Shown here: piece by piece, positions 63,847-64,000 of the stretch
Numbering within the stretch: the first letter of the stretch is position 1
Layout: every line of letters begins with the position of its first letter
From: Liolophura sinensis
Taxonomy: Eukaryota; Mollusca; Polyplacophora; Chitonida; Chitonidae
Length of the DNA: 64,000 bases
Direction: 5' to 3'
NCBI RefSeq assembly: GCF_032854445.1
Contig: NW_027017965.1
Location: forward strand, 62,001 to 126,000
The notes under the pieces: model-generated
The model's input: only the letters and a program-made list of their open reading frames with translations
Databases searched by the model: none
Told to the model about the DNA's origin: nothing
Program-made: the position numbers and the translations under genes

Positions 63847-64000
63847 CATTTTGGAGAAGTGGATGGCCACGCAGGCAGGTTATAGTGACATTTTGGAGAA
63901 GTGGATGACCACACAGACAGGTTATAGTGACATTTTGGAGAAGTGGATGGCCACACAGACAGGGAGTAGTGACATTCTGGAGAAGTGGATGACCACACAG
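63811..64000 (+). repeat. 42-bp minisatellite, at least 4.4 units
   Basis: Units of GACATTTTGGAGAAGTGGAT plus GACCACACAGACAGGTTATAGT, period 42 bp, continuing past the window edge. As 42 is divisible by three, all frames stay periodic; the minus strand is open with a 14-residue unit. Confidence 0.92.

Larger units (their letters stand above)
61102..64000. mobile_element. Polinton-like element B, left end, decayed
   Basis: Begins with the same terminal repeat as element A in the opposite orientation and then shows the same order: minus membrane-type gene, minus structural candidate, plus anchor-bearing gene. Nucleotide similarity to 842-3850 is high. It continues beyond the window. Rearranged by an inverted fragment, a deletion and a minisatellite. 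Confidence 0.85.

Noticed and set aside
63591-63998. 135-codon minus-strand ORF with 14-residue repeats
   Set aside because: Produced by the 42-bp minisatellite and antisense to a real gene fragment.
1-64000. A single Polinton interrupted by 47 kb of host DNA
   Set aside because: The two terminal repeats point outward and both sides carry copies of the same genes, so there are two elements.

Overview
The window is animal nuclear DNA, most likely from a mollusc or another lophotrochozoan. AT-rich, intron-containing DNA is full of tRNA-derived SINEs whose core resembles the Meta-domain SINEs I remember from bivalves. It is bounded on both sides by GC-rich, compact, virus-like DNA. The species assignment rests on repeat resemblance only.

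Positions 1-14376 are the right-hand part of a Polinton/Maverick-like element (element A). It carries a protein-primed family B DNA polymerase, a retroviral-type integrase, an A32-like packaging ATPase, a candidate major capsid gene, a candidate minor structural gene and about eight uncharacterised genes. Genes abut or overlap as in a virus. The ATPase and two small proteins are open. Most other genes carry frameshifts or single in-frame stops, so the copy is decaying. A subterminal zone (13740-14305) holds a repeated promoter-like motif, a duplicated piece of the polymerase 5' end and a small cysteine-rich gene. The element ends in an inverted repeat at about 14299-14376.

Positions 14377-61101 are host DNA. 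An array of ~0.5 kb repeats lies at 16.3-19.1 kb. A minus-strand gene of at least ten exons (44528 down to 20588) joins a zinc-finger-like exon, a tyrosine-recombinase-like region and a KMT5A-type SET domain; splice sites and codon phases agree across all ten exons. SINEs, three MITE-like elements and dispersed repeats fill the introns and flanks. A two-exon plus-strand gene of unknown function (56642-60693) has an intron containing an 84-bp minisatellite.

Positions 61102-64000 are the left end of a second related element (element B). It has the same terminal repeat, facing the other way, and the same gene order as the left part of element A. It keeps an intact 441-codon copy of a membrane-type protein that is shattered in element A. 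It has also suffered an inverted duplication, a deletion that fuses two genes and invasion by a 42-bp minisatellite that runs off the window.

How the parts work together: in element A the capsid candidate, packaging ATPase, polymerase and integrase would have formed virion assembly, genome packaging, protein-primed replication and chromosomal insertion modules. The unknown genes sit among them in a conserved order and are the most interesting uncharacterised material here.
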